DNA from: Candidatus Cohnella colombiensis
GTDB taxonomy: Bacteria; Bacillota; Bacilli; Paenibacillales; Paenibacillaceae
Direction of reading: 5' to 3'
DNA length: 64,000 nt
Assembly (NCBI GenBank): GCA_029203125.1
Contig: CP119317.1
Coordinates: forward strand, 806,001-870,000
Positions 45,687-53,404 of the stretch are shown in pieces; within the stretch, counting starts at the first letter, position 1; each line of letters starts with the position of its first letter. The notes under the pieces were generated by a model. It did no database searches. It saw only the letters and a program-made list of their open reading frames with translations, and was not told the origin of the DNA. The position numbers were made by a program, and so were the translations under genes.

Positions 45687-46111
45687 AGCAATTGCTCGTA
45701 TTTGTACTCTTTGCTGCAATGATGTGCTGGTTAATGTTCTCTCCGATCTATAAGCATGTCCTTATTATTCGTCAAGGTCTGCTTCAGCAAGAAGCTGATT
45801 ATTTGTTGGAGGTAGGTGCGAGCGGAAAGTATGGTTATATTGACGGTGCAATGATTGCTGATTCCAGGCAACGGCTCTCGGAATATGGGTTTGTTGAGTC
45901 CAAATTGCGATATGAGGTAAGTACGACGTCTGTGGATGCAGGAGATGATGCGGCGTTTCCATTACCGAGAGGGACCGGTATTAAGCTTGTCATTACGTAT
46001 CCTTACGAGCAATTATTGCAAATCGACAAATTAATCGGAATTACCCCTCATTCATCAGAAGCGAGAATGGTCGGGCGAGGGATGAAGATGAGCGAATATG
46101 TAGCAGAGTAA
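45683..46111 (+). CDS. TadE-like pseudopilin candidate
   Basis: The 142-residue protein has an N-terminal membrane segment (LLVFVLFAAMMCWLMFSPIY) followed by an extracellular domain (LQQEADYLLEVGASGKYGYI, DAAFPLPRGTGIKLVITYPY). The layout, one N-terminal helix plus a small beta-rich domain and the segment resembling 'Q-x-x-D-Y-x-LExGAs', resembles TadE/TadF-type pseudopilins. The Glu+1/5 motif is not recognisable. It is translationally coupled to the preceding tiny ORF. No clear family could be assigned. Confidence 0.6.
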   Translation: MKQLLVFVLFAAMMCWLMFSPIYKHVLIIRQGLLQQEADYLLEVGASGKYGYIDGAMIADSRQRLSEYGFVESKLRYEVSTTSVDAGDDAAFPLPRGTGIKLVITYPYEQLLQIDKLIGITPHSSEARMVGRGMKMSEYVAE

Positions 46112-46125
46112 CATGAGGAGCCGAG

Positions 46126-46623
46126 GTGAAGATGGCTAAGCTTGTGTTTGGGATTTTAATGACAGTTATTTGGTGGATGATTCATGCTCTTCAAATTGAT
46201 GAGGAGCTTGCATTGAATAAAGTATTCGAAGCAAAGCGAGCAATCAATCGGGCTGCACATGCCGCAGCGCAGCAGGTGAATCAAGAGGAGCTTGAACAAG
46301 GGCGTGTGTTGATACAAGAAGAGATGGCTAAGGCGTTAGCGATACGTTATCTCATGGAAAATCTAAGGCTTGACGATAACCTGCAGCCGTTACCAGATAG
46401 CTTTCTTCGTGAGGCGATCGAGGTGAAGGTATTTGAGATTGTTAATTCGGATGAAACCTTCCCTTATATCTATCGAAATGGTACATACGATTTTGAAGCC
46501 ATATTCGAGCATCCTGGTGTTGTTATGATCGTCCATGTTAAATACCCGCGTGTATTTGCTGTATTGTCTCCGATTGAATGGGATCTTAAAGGTGCAGCGG
46601 AGCTTGTCGTACCACATGTGTAG
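46126..46623 (+). CDS. TadG/TadF-like membrane protein of the Tad-like operon
   Basis: The 165-residue product (start GTG 46126 after GAGGAG, or ATG 46132) has one N-terminal membrane segment (LVFGILMTVIWWMIHALQ) followed by a helical stretch IDEELALNKVFEAKRAINRAAHAAAQQVN. This pattern, a membrane helix then KxAxNRAAxAAAQQV, is typical of the N-terminal part of TadE/TadG-like pseudopilins. The remaining domain is beta-rich (VKYPRVFAVLSPIEW). It is the last gene of the operon and is followed by a long hairpin. Confidence 0.6.
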   Translation: MKMAKLVFGILMTVIWWMIHALQIDEELALNKVFEAKRAINRAAHAAAQQVNQEELEQGRVLIQEEMAKALAIRYLMENLRLDDNLQPLPDSFLREAIEVKVFEIVNSDETFPYIYRNGTYDFEAIFEHPGVVMIVHVKYPRVFAVLSPIEWDLKGAAELVVPHV

Positions 46624-46677
46624 GCATGCGAGAGTTGAACCAATCAGAAGTATTAAACAGCTATACTTTTTTGAATG

Positions 46678-46735
46678 TCTCCGCAAAGCTTCTTCAGCGT
46701 CCAAGGATGCCGAAGAAGCTTTTGCTTGCGGAGCT
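46678..46735 (+). repeat. Dispersed hairpin repeat, copy B, after the Tad-like operon
   Basis: CTCCGCAAAGCTTCTTC (46679-46695) can pair with GAAGAAGCTTTTGCTTGCGGAG (from 46711) with a 4-base bulge. The first 50 bases match copy A at 16931 in about 44 positions. It is likely the operon terminator region. Confidence 0.7.
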
Positions 46736-46790
46736 TCATCATCTTTGGTCTAATGAGGAAAGGAAGCAAACTTAAGTTCGAGGAGTAGAC

Positions 46791-48011
46791 GTGAATATGG
46801 CGAGTTTGAGTGCCGATGAATGGTTGATTCGCTTGGCGAAATTACAGCAACAGCTCGTTGAAGCATCAATGGATGGCTGTCTGATTACGCAAAATGTCGG
46901 TCTGTTTTATTACACAGGCTCAATGCAAGCGGGGTATCTCTTTGTACCACAACAAGGAGAACCGACTTATTATGTGCGCAGAAGCTTGGCACGAGCACTC
47001 GCGGAATCTCATGTGCATACAGTAGCACTGCATACATTCCGGAGCTTTGGGTTACAGCTCGTGGAGGACTTTCCCTCGTTGTTTACTGATGAAGCGGGAG
47101 AGAAGGAAGTGCGGGTAGGTGCGGATTTGGATACTATGCCTGCGCAACTGTTTCTACGTTTAGTCGAAGTACTGCCACAAGTGAAGCTTATAGATGGCTC
47201 TTCCATCTTGCGTAAAGTGAGAAGTGTGAAAACTGCATATGAGATTGAGCGGATCTCACGAGCAGCGAATGTTGTCGCACTTGCTTTGGAGGAAGGGCTA
47301 GCCAGCTTGCATGAAGGAATGACTGAGCTAGAGCTGTTGTCGCGAATGGAGACAGTGATGCGACTGCAAGGTCACATGGGATTGATGCGTATGCGGGGCT
47401 ATAATCAAGAAATTGTTACAGGGATAGTTGCTGCAGCAGAAGCAGCTGCAGAACCGACTTATTTTGATGGACCAGCGGGTGGCAGAGGGTTGTCTGCTGC
47501 ATTTCCGAAGGGAGCGAGTCAGCGCTCTATCAGTCGTAATGAGGCAATCCTGATTGATATAGGCTGTTGTATCGATGGTTATGTTATTGATCAGTCACGC
47601 ATAGCAGTTATTGGGCAACTGAGACCGGAGCTTCAAGCTGCATATGATATAGCTGTCGCGATCATCCGAAGATCTGAGTCACAGCTACGACCAGGCAAGC
47701 TACCCGAGGAGTTGTATTTAGAAGCGCTGGCAATGGCAGAAGAGGCAGGTTTGTCTGCGCATTTCATGGGATTTGGGCGAGATCAAGTTAAGTTTCTCGG
47801 TCATGGGATTGGTTTGGAAATCGATGAATGGCCTGTACTCGCAAAAGGATTCCAAGAGCCACTCCAACCAGGTATGGTTATTGCGATTGAACCTAAATTT
47901 TCGTTCCCGGAATGGGGAGTTGTTGGAATTGAGAATACGTATCTCATTACGGAGACAGGATTTCGCACGCTAACGGTATCTCCAGAACAGTTGTTTGAAA
48001 TACATGCATGA
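46791..48011 (+). CDS. M24-family metallopeptidase (Xaa-Pro aminopeptidase-like)
   Basis: The 406-residue protein has a creatinase N-terminal domain (MDGCLITQNVGLFYYTGSMQ) and a pita-bread C-terminal domain with the metal ligands: two Asp in ILIDIGCCIDGYVIDQSRIA, His in FLGHGIGLEIDEWP, Glu in VIAIEPKF and Glu in VGIENTYLI. It should remove N-terminal residues next to proline or hydrolyse a related substrate in the cytoplasm. The start is GTG 46791 (CGAGGAG upstream) or ATG 46797. It stands alone between the Tad-like operon and the 48127 gene. Confidence 0.9.
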   Translation: MNMASLSADEWLIRLAKLQQQLVEASMDGCLITQNVGLFYYTGSMQAGYLFVPQQGEPTYYVRRSLARALAESHVHTVALHTFRSFGLQLVEDFPSLFTDEAGEKEVRVGADLDTMPAQLFLRLVEVLPQVKLIDGSSILRKVRSVKTAYEIERISRAANVVALALEEGLASLHEGMTELELLSRMETVMRLQGHMGLMRMRGYNQEIVTGIVAAAEAAAEPTYFDGPAGGRGLSAAFPKGASQRSISRNEAILIDIGCCIDGYVIDQSRIAVIGQLRPELQAAYDIAVAIIRRSESQLRPGKLPEELYLEALAMAEEAGLSAHFMGFGRDQVKFLGHGIGLEIDEWPVLAKGFQEPLQPGMVIAIEPKFSFPEWGVVGIENTYLITETGFRTLTVSPEQLFEIHA

Positions 48012-48126
48012 ACCTTTTTTTTACGAAGTCTGCTCTCAAAACATTGTAATATTTGCATAACCAGCTACTTTTTTAGTAGGATAGAAGTATGCAAGTATGC
48101 AGATGCATCATGAGGAGGAGAGCGCG

Positions 48127-48507
48127 ATGCTTAAGCTAGGGGATAAGATCGTCATTATCGAGGATCGATTTGAGCAAAATATGCCTGTAGGAGAATACGG
48201 CTATGTGATCGCGTATGACCGGAATAACGACAGTGCGTTTGATTATATTATTCGTGTACCCAAGGCGAATCGACAATTTTATGTGCCCGCATCGGATGTG
48301 GAGCTTGAGGAAACGTTGTTGGAGCTTGAGGCAGAGCGAATAGAACGCGAGGCATTGATCGATTATGCATTAGCAACTCGGAATGAGGAGCTCTTTCATC
48401 GGATAATGAATGGTGATGTTGAGGAGTCCATTGAGGAAGAATCAACGAAGGAAGTGCTTAGTCGCGAGGCGTTTATTAAGCAGGTGAATTTGAAAGCATG
48501 GATCTAA
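48127..48507 (+). CDS. Uncharacterised small acidic protein
   Basis: ATG 48127 follows GAGGAGGAGA, so the product has 126 residues (an upstream in-frame ATG at 48097 has no site). The N-terminal half is beta-rich, LKLGDKIVIIEDRFEQNMPV, GEYGYVIAYDRNNDSAFDYI and RVPKANRQFYVPASDVELEE, like a small SH3/KOW-like barrel. The C-terminal half is an acidic helix rich in Glu. I do not recognise a named family. The soluble KOW-like start suggests binding to protein or nucleic acid, but this is speculation. Confidence 0.65.
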   Translation: MLKLGDKIVIIEDRFEQNMPVGEYGYVIAYDRNNDSAFDYIIRVPKANRQFYVPASDVELEETLLELEAERIEREALIDYALATRNEELFHRIMNGDVEESIEEESTKEVLSREAFIKQVNLKAWI

Positions 48508-48630
48508 TGGATTGGTTTTTAGGGAGATAGCTCCTCCGTTTGTCTCGTGGCAAAGAATGCCCGTTTCCTTTCGAATATGAAGGGATTCGGGTTTTTCGTG
48601 CTTTCATGATACAGAAGAAGGGTGACGAGG

Positions 48631-49323
48631 ATGAAGACGATGAGCTTTCAAAGCGAACACGAAAAATGGTTAAAGCAGCATCTCGCAAAAAGGAAAGGAG
48701 AACCCCTCGACGCATTAAAACGAGGTCACGGTTATGGAAATCAATTGTTTGTAGAGCGAATCTGGTGGACTCTAGTAGGGCATTTCCTTGAGTTGCATCC
48801 AGAGTATGAGGTAAGGGACTGGCGAGGTAGGTCATATTTCGTCGATTTCATGTGGATTGTTGGAGCCATACGTATCGTATTCGAGATCATGGATTACGGC
48901 TCCCATGGAACAGATCGTTCAAAGTATCGCAATGACCTGAATAGAGGTCTATTTCTTCAATCGCAGGACTGTGTTGTGTACTATATTCCACTTGATGAGT
49001 TGAAGGAAAACCCTTCGTTCATCCTTTCTGTTGTGCGGAATATACTGACACCTTATCTAGCGGCTGTAAATGGGAAAACTGGAACGGTCGAAAGGCAGTT
49101 TAGCAAAATTGAACGAGACTTGATGCGCACGGCCATTCGTCACAACCGAGTGATTCGTCCAATGGATGCTGCAAGGGAGCTGGAGCTGCATAATATGACG
49201 GTGATCAAGCACTGTCGCAGACTGGTAGAGAAGGGGAAATTCCGAGCTGTATCAAGGGGTAAATCGGGAAGGGTTACATATTACGAATATATCGGAACAA
49301 TACAAAGCCCCGATTTGGTATAA
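48631..49323 (+). CDS. Probable PD-(D/E)XK nuclease-fold protein with C-terminal winged helix
   Basis: Start is ATG 48631 (AAGGGTGA upstream) or ATG 48640; about 230 residues. The first 150 residues resemble the DUF559/VSR-like nuclease fold: GNQLFVERIWWTLVGHFLEL, YFVDFMWIVGAIRIVFEIMD (Asp...Glu spaced as in PD-(D/E)XK) and YRNDLNRGLFLQSQDCVVYY IPLDEL. The C-terminal 70 residues form a winged helix (LMRTAIRHNRVIRPMDAARE, LHNMTVIKHCRRLVEKGKFR). The predicted Lys of the motif is not evident, so activity is unproven. A palindromic tandem repeat array follows at 49.4 kb. Confidence 0.6.
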   Translation: MKTMSFQSEHEKWLKQHLAKRKGEPLDALKRGHGYGNQLFVERIWWTLVGHFLELHPEYEVRDWRGRSYFVDFMWIVGAIRIVFEIMDYGSHGTDRSKYRNDLNRGLFLQSQDCVVYYIPLDELKENPSFILSVVRNILTPYLAAVNGKTGTVERQFSKIERDLMRTAIRHNRVIRPMDAARELELHNMTVIKHCRRLVEKGKFRAVSRGKSGRVTYYEYIGTIQSPDLV

Positions 49324-49345
49324 CACGTTAGATCGAAGGAAGTTT

Positions 49346-49365
49346 CTGTATGAAACATAATACAG
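49346..49365. repeat. Isolated palindrome upstream of the 51-bp array
   Basis: CTGTATGAAACATAATACAG has 6-bp arms CTGTAT/ATACAG and resembles the palindrome repeated in the array that follows. Confidence 0.5.
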
Positions 49366-49397
49366 ATTCTTTCCTATTAGTCTTTCTTGTGGCTATT

Positions 49398-49572
49398 GTA
49401 TACGAAATATCATGCACAATAGCTGTTGTGATGATTTATTGAGCAATCCTGTATGAAATATCATACACAATAGCTGTTGTGATGATTTATTGAGCAATCC
49501 TGTATGAAATATCATACACAATAGCTGTTGTGATGATTTATTGAGCAATCCTGTATGAAATATCATACACAA
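49398..49572. repeat. Tandem array of a 51-bp unit built of two palindromes
   Basis: One degenerate unit (49398-49440) and three identical partial/complete units starting GTATGA at 49451, 49502 and 49553 repeat every 51 bases. Each unit has GTATGAAATATCATAC (6-bp arms, 4-base loop) followed at once by CACAATAGCTGTTGTG (5-bp arms), then TGATTTATTGAGCAATCC. The last unit is cut after the first palindrome. The repeat is longer than a direct repeat for slippage in coding DNA; because 51 is a multiple of three it also creates a spurious 94-codon ORF on the minus strand. The rest of 49324-49847 shows no gene. Confidence 0.95.
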
Positions 49573-49847
49573 CATTAGATTAATCAATGAAAAATAAAAA
49601 ACACTGTACGGATCAAGCGTATATATCCCAGGTTCCAAAAACCAGATTGCCATTTCACATGATATAAACTTCCCCACGAGTAGTATTTGTGGCTACTCCA
49701 GTAATCTGCCAATTAGATTAGACTCAAACTAGCTCTGTACGATAACATCGACGCTTTATAGTTCTACGAAACATCAAAACTCTCGACAAAGAACGATAGA
49801 TACGCTATTGTGTTGACAATATATGATAGATGAGAGGCGAGTGCGAA

Positions 49848-50444
49848 ATGGCAGATTTACGAGAAATGGGATTGTATGCAGCATTGCGTGCAAGGCCGGG
49901 TTTGCCTCCGCTGTCGCCTGAGCATCCGTGGCACCCGGGTTTAGATCTGGACATCGTAGCATTGTCAGAAAGTGAGCTAGCACAGGAATATCCAGATGGA
50001 AAGCAGTCCGCACCTGCCTGGAAGGCTACGCTTCATCTGTGGAATGACAGCTTGAATCATGCACATGATCTTGTCCAGTATCTCGATACACTGACAGGAT
50101 CTGTTCTTCATGGCATCGTTCATCGCAGAAAAGGTGATTTCAATAATGCTCGTTATTGGTTAAGACATGCGGGAGATCATCCTGCGTACCATAGTTTGCA
50201 ATCCCGCTCACAAGTGTGGCTACAGCAGGAACGAATTCCACTTACAGCAATCGGTAAGGGTATTGAAGCGATACGAGGACAAGGGAGCTGGAATCCATCT
50301 TTGTTCATTAATATTGTGGAAATGCAAGAAACACAGCTCGGCCAATTAGAGACGAGCACGTTGCTTGAACAGCTACAACAGCTTGAACTGGAAGCGATGC
50401 TACGCTACTTAGGAGGAAGGTTGTCGATTAACGTTGTCGATTAA
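49848..50444 (+). CDS. Uncharacterised 198-residue protein
   Basis: ATG 49848 is preceded by GAGAGGCGAG; an ATG 18 bases upstream has no site. The sequence has no membrane segment and includes WNDSLNHAHDLVQYLDTLTG, SVLHGIVHRRKGDFNNARYW and LRHAGDHPAYHSLQSRSQVW, a His/Arg/Asp-rich helical block (HxxxHRR-GDFxNAxYW) that I have seen in otherwise unnamed conserved bacterial proteins. The stop is at 50444, 17 bases beyond the end of the convergent MMPL gene. Function unknown. Confidence 0.7.
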   Translation: MADLREMGLYAALRARPGLPPLSPEHPWHPGLDLDIVALSESELAQEYPDGKQSAPAWKATLHLWNDSLNHAHDLVQYLDTLTGSVLHGIVHRRKGDFNNARYWLRHAGDHPAYHSLQSRSQVWLQQERIPLTAIGKGIEAIRGQGSWNPSLFINIVEMQETQLGQLETSTLLEQLQQLELEAMLRYLGGRLSINVVD

Positions 50445-52872
50445 GTCTATTCGCAACGATAGTAAAAGCTGGTACGACTAGCCCGATGAATAGTGTCGCA
50501 TATAGCAATAGACCAATGACTGCCCCGATTCCAATCTGCACAAGTGTAACCACACCAGAGAAGCTCAATGCGCCAAAAGTACCTGCCATAATAACTGCTG
50601 CTGAGAGAATAACGCCACCGGTGGATGACAATGCCTTAGTCATAGCAGCAGAGGCATTGCTGGTAACAATTTCTTCGCGATAACGTGCCATAAGAAAGAT
50701 GCTGTAATCAACTCCAAGCGCAACAACAATGAGAAAGACGAAGAAGGATGTCGTCCAGGAAAGTCCGTCTGCACCCCATACATGAACATATAGAAATTCC
50801 AAGAGGCCCATTGTAATGAAGTAATTAAAGACTAGAGACAGGAAGACGAATATAGGTACTAAAATCGAACGAAGCAATAGCATCAGGATGATTACGATCC
50901 CCAGTAACATGAGCAATCCTGTCCGTATAAAATCGGTGGATGAAATGCTACTAAGCTCCTCATATTTAGCAGATGTGCCTGTTGTTAGCACTTGCGGTTT
51001 GGAAATAATCGATTGGTCAAGCTCAGTTAATAACAGGTCTCGCATTACAGTGACACGATTCATGGCTTCGGTGGAAAACGGATTGTCGTTCATAATGACT
51101 TGGATGCTCGTTGTATGGCCATCTTCTGACAGATACATTCGCATTAATCGTTCAACATTTTCATTAACTGGATCGGTTGGTCTGATGGTTTCGTTTGAAT
51201 GATCATTGCCTTTTTTTGCACCAAATAGCCAATCCAGCTCCTTTAAATCTGATTCCAGCTCCTTAAGCTCCTCTAACAAAGGTGTAATCGTCGATTTCAT
51301 CGATCGGATGGAAGAGATAATTCCAGTGAAGCCTTCACTAAGCGGAATGGCATCGATTGCGATCTTGAATAGATTGCTTAATGTAGAATTTGATTTTGTT
51401 GATGCGATTGGATTACCCTCACTTGTGCTAATTGATCCATTTCCAACGGTTAACCTCTGTCCAAGTGGACGAGTTACACTACGCACCTCTTGAATACCTG
51501 GTATCTTCGCAAGAGCAGCACTTATTTTCTCGATTTCGAGGAATGAGGCAGCTGTCCGCATCGTATCAGTTGAGTTGATGACCAGTGTAACCGGAAATAC
51601 TTCACCTGTGCTGAATGCACGTTCAACTTGCTTATATCCGACAACGGAAGGTAGATTAGGATCGACTTGAGCAATATCGTCAAAGGAGCGTTTCCCTTGG
51701 AATAACAATGTTACAGGTGCCAACAGAATAACGGTAATTAATAAAATAGCTAGGGGGCGTTTAGTCGCAAGATTAGCTGCTGACGTCCATAGGCGTGATT
51801 GTTTACGGTGTGACAGCTTAAGTTGCGAATAAGGCCAGAATAGTGCTCGACCCATTAAGAGAATAAGAGCAGGTGTTAAGGTCATTCCGACGAATAGCGT
51901 TACAAGGACACCGATTGCAGTTCCAGTCGCGGATTGATAAAGACCAAATTGAGCTAGACCAATTAATACAAAAGCTAGAAATACGGTGCTCGTAGCATAC
52001 ATAATTGTCTTTCCAACACCATGCATCGTGCGCTGCATAGCTGCGACAGGTGCATCATCAAGCAGGAGTTCCTCGCGATACCGTTGCATAATCAATATGC
52101 AATAATCGGTACCCGCTCCAAATAGGACTGCAATGAGAAAAGGCTCCGTAAAGTAAGTCACCGGCAATCCCCAATCCGCAGCGACCGCGATCAGTGCTCG
52201 CGAGATGGTTAAGCTTATGCCAATTGAAATTAATGGTATGAATGGCGCGATTGGAGAGCGGAAGACAAATAATAGAATCAACAGCACGAGGCCAATCGTA
52301 ATGAACTCTGTACGCTGTACTCCTTGCTGTGATGACTGTTGGAAATCTTGAGCGATTGGAGCGCTGCCTGTAAGATGAACTTGCGCACCATCAGGCACGT
52401 TCAAGATCAGTTCGTTCAATTGGAGTAGCGTTTGCTTCGTTGCATCATCCAGATCGGAGCTTGGCAAGTAAAGCAGAGCTATAGTAGTGGAGCCATCTTT
52501 ACTGACGAATCGCTCAGCTAACTCAGGTTGTGTATAGCTAGAGAGAATGTTTAATAAACCTAGCTCATCTGACTTGATTTTCAAATCAGCGAGTAGGCGA
52601 TTCATCCAAGCTTGATCTATTGCAGTGAGACCTTGCTCACGAACATACGTAATGATAACGTTCGTGCGATAGTCAGCATCCTCATTAATTTTTTTTAATA
52701 ACTCGGTTGCTTGAATCGATTGTGCATCATTAGGAAGAAGCTGCTGTTCGGTACGGCTGACAACTGTTGAAAGATTCGGCAATAGCAGGACGCAAACCAT
52801 AGCCAGGATAAACCAACCTGCAAGCAGATACCAGCGCAGCTTGAACATGGATGAAAGCCAGCGTGTAAGCAT
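50428..52872 (-). CDS. MMPL/RND-family transporter
   Basis: The 814-residue protein is a two-repeat MMPL transporter of the YdfJ/YdgH type. Each half has a membrane helix, a large extracellular domain and five helices. Signature segments are GAGTDYCILIMQRYREELLL in the first half and ALGVDYSIFLMARYREEIVT in the second, which hold the Asp-Tyr proton-relay residues. It probably exports lipids or hydrophobic compounds, energised by the proton gradient. It begins 8 bases after the end of the 52881 gene on the same strand and overlaps the 49848 gene tail to tail. Confidence 0.92.
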   Translation of the reverse strand: MLTRWLSSMFKLRWYLLAGWFILAMVCVLLLPNLSTVVSRTEQQLLPNDAQSIQATELLKKINEDADYRTNVIITYVREQGLTAIDQAWMNRLLADLKIKSDELGLLNILSSYTQPELAERFVSKDGSTTIALLYLPSSDLDDATKQTLLQLNELILNVPDGAQVHLTGSAPIAQDFQQSSQQGVQRTEFITIGLVLLILLFVFRSPIAPFIPLISIGISLTISRALIAVAADWGLPVTYFTEPFLIAVLFGAGTDYCILIMQRYREELLLDDAPVAAMQRTMHGVGKTIMYATSTVFLAFVLIGLAQFGLYQSATGTAIGVLVTLFVGMTLTPALILLMGRALFWPYSQLKLSHRKQSRLWTSAANLATKRPLAILLITVILLAPVTLLFQGKRSFDDIAQVDPNLPSVVGYKQVERAFSTGEVFPVTLVINSTDTMRTAASFLEIEKISAALAKIPGIQEVRSVTRPLGQRLTVGNGSISTSEGNPIASTKSNSTLSNLFKIAIDAIPLSEGFTGIISSIRSMKSTITPLLEELKELESDLKELDWLFGAKKGNDHSNETIRPTDPVNENVERLMRMYLSEDGHTTSIQVIMNDNPFSTEAMNRVTVMRDLLLTELDQSIISKPQVLTTGTSAKYEELSSISSTDFIRTGLLMLLGIVIILMLLLRSILVPIFVFLSLVFNYFITMGLLEFLYVHVWGADGLSWTTSFFVFLIVVALGVDYSIFLMARYREEIVTSNASAAMTKALSSTGGVILSAAVIMAGTFGALSFSGVVTLVQIGIGAVIGLLLYATLFIGLVVPAFTIVANRLNRQR

Positions 52873-52880
52873 TCAGTCGT

Positions 52881-53213
52881 TCACGCTCCTGTCGACATTC
52901 CATAGCCCAAGAGTTCGCCATCTCCACGAATTGCAGCAGCACGGTGCTTTGGATTCGGATGCAAAAATCCGTTACCTTCGAATTTGCGTCCGCCGATTGT
53001 GGTACCTGTTAATACAACTCTAATATCCTCTGCGTCTGCGAAATGATGCAGTACATCCAATTCATTCACCTCATCTACTTCAACGTACCAAAGGCGCGTG
53101 CCGGGTTCGGTAACGATCACAAGCTTCGCATGAGTAAAAGTAAGCGCATGTCGGATTGCATCCTGTGCAACGGCCAGTTCTGCGAGCTCGAAAGTTTCCA
53201 TTGTTCTATACAT
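52881..53213 (-). CDS. Uncharacterised 110-residue protein upstream of the MMPL gene
   Basis: A small soluble protein: FELAELAVAQDAIRHALTFT, KLVIVTEPGTRLWYVEVDEV and the C-terminal block RKFEGNGFLHPNPKHRAAAI RGDGELLGYG. The GxGFLHPNPxxxAAAIRGDGEL segment looks like a conserved loop, but I do not recognise the family. Start choice is ambiguous (ATG 53213 or ATG 53201), as GGAGAGG lies just before the first. It is followed after 8 bases by the MMPL gene, suggesting co-transcription. Confidence 0.55.
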   Translation of the reverse strand: MYRTMETFELAELAVAQDAIRHALTFTHAKLVIVTEPGTRLWYVEVDEVNELDVLHHFADAEDIRVVLTGTTIGGRKFEGNGFLHPNPKHRAAAIRGDGELLGYGMSTGA

Positions 53214-53404
53214 CCTCTCCTACCTTATCTTTCGATTGTATCGTGATTATGAGGGGGGTGCAATTACTGACTCAAATTACGTATAAATTGAATTTTATGG
53301 AGGATTGTCTAGCAGGAAAATCTTGATTAATGTGGAAATCTAACAAAAGATGTCGACTACACATGAAAAAAACAACTGATGCATGTAGCTGGGGGAAAAA
53401 TTCA

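Noticed and set aside
49398..49572. CRISPR array
   Set aside because: The repeats are contiguous 51-bp units with no unique spacers and no cas genes nearby.
49393..49677. 94-codon minus-strand ORF with 17-residue repeats
   Set aside because: It is a by-product of the 51-bp tandem repeat (multiple of three), lacks a convincing start and ribosome-binding site, and its residues outside the repeat look random.
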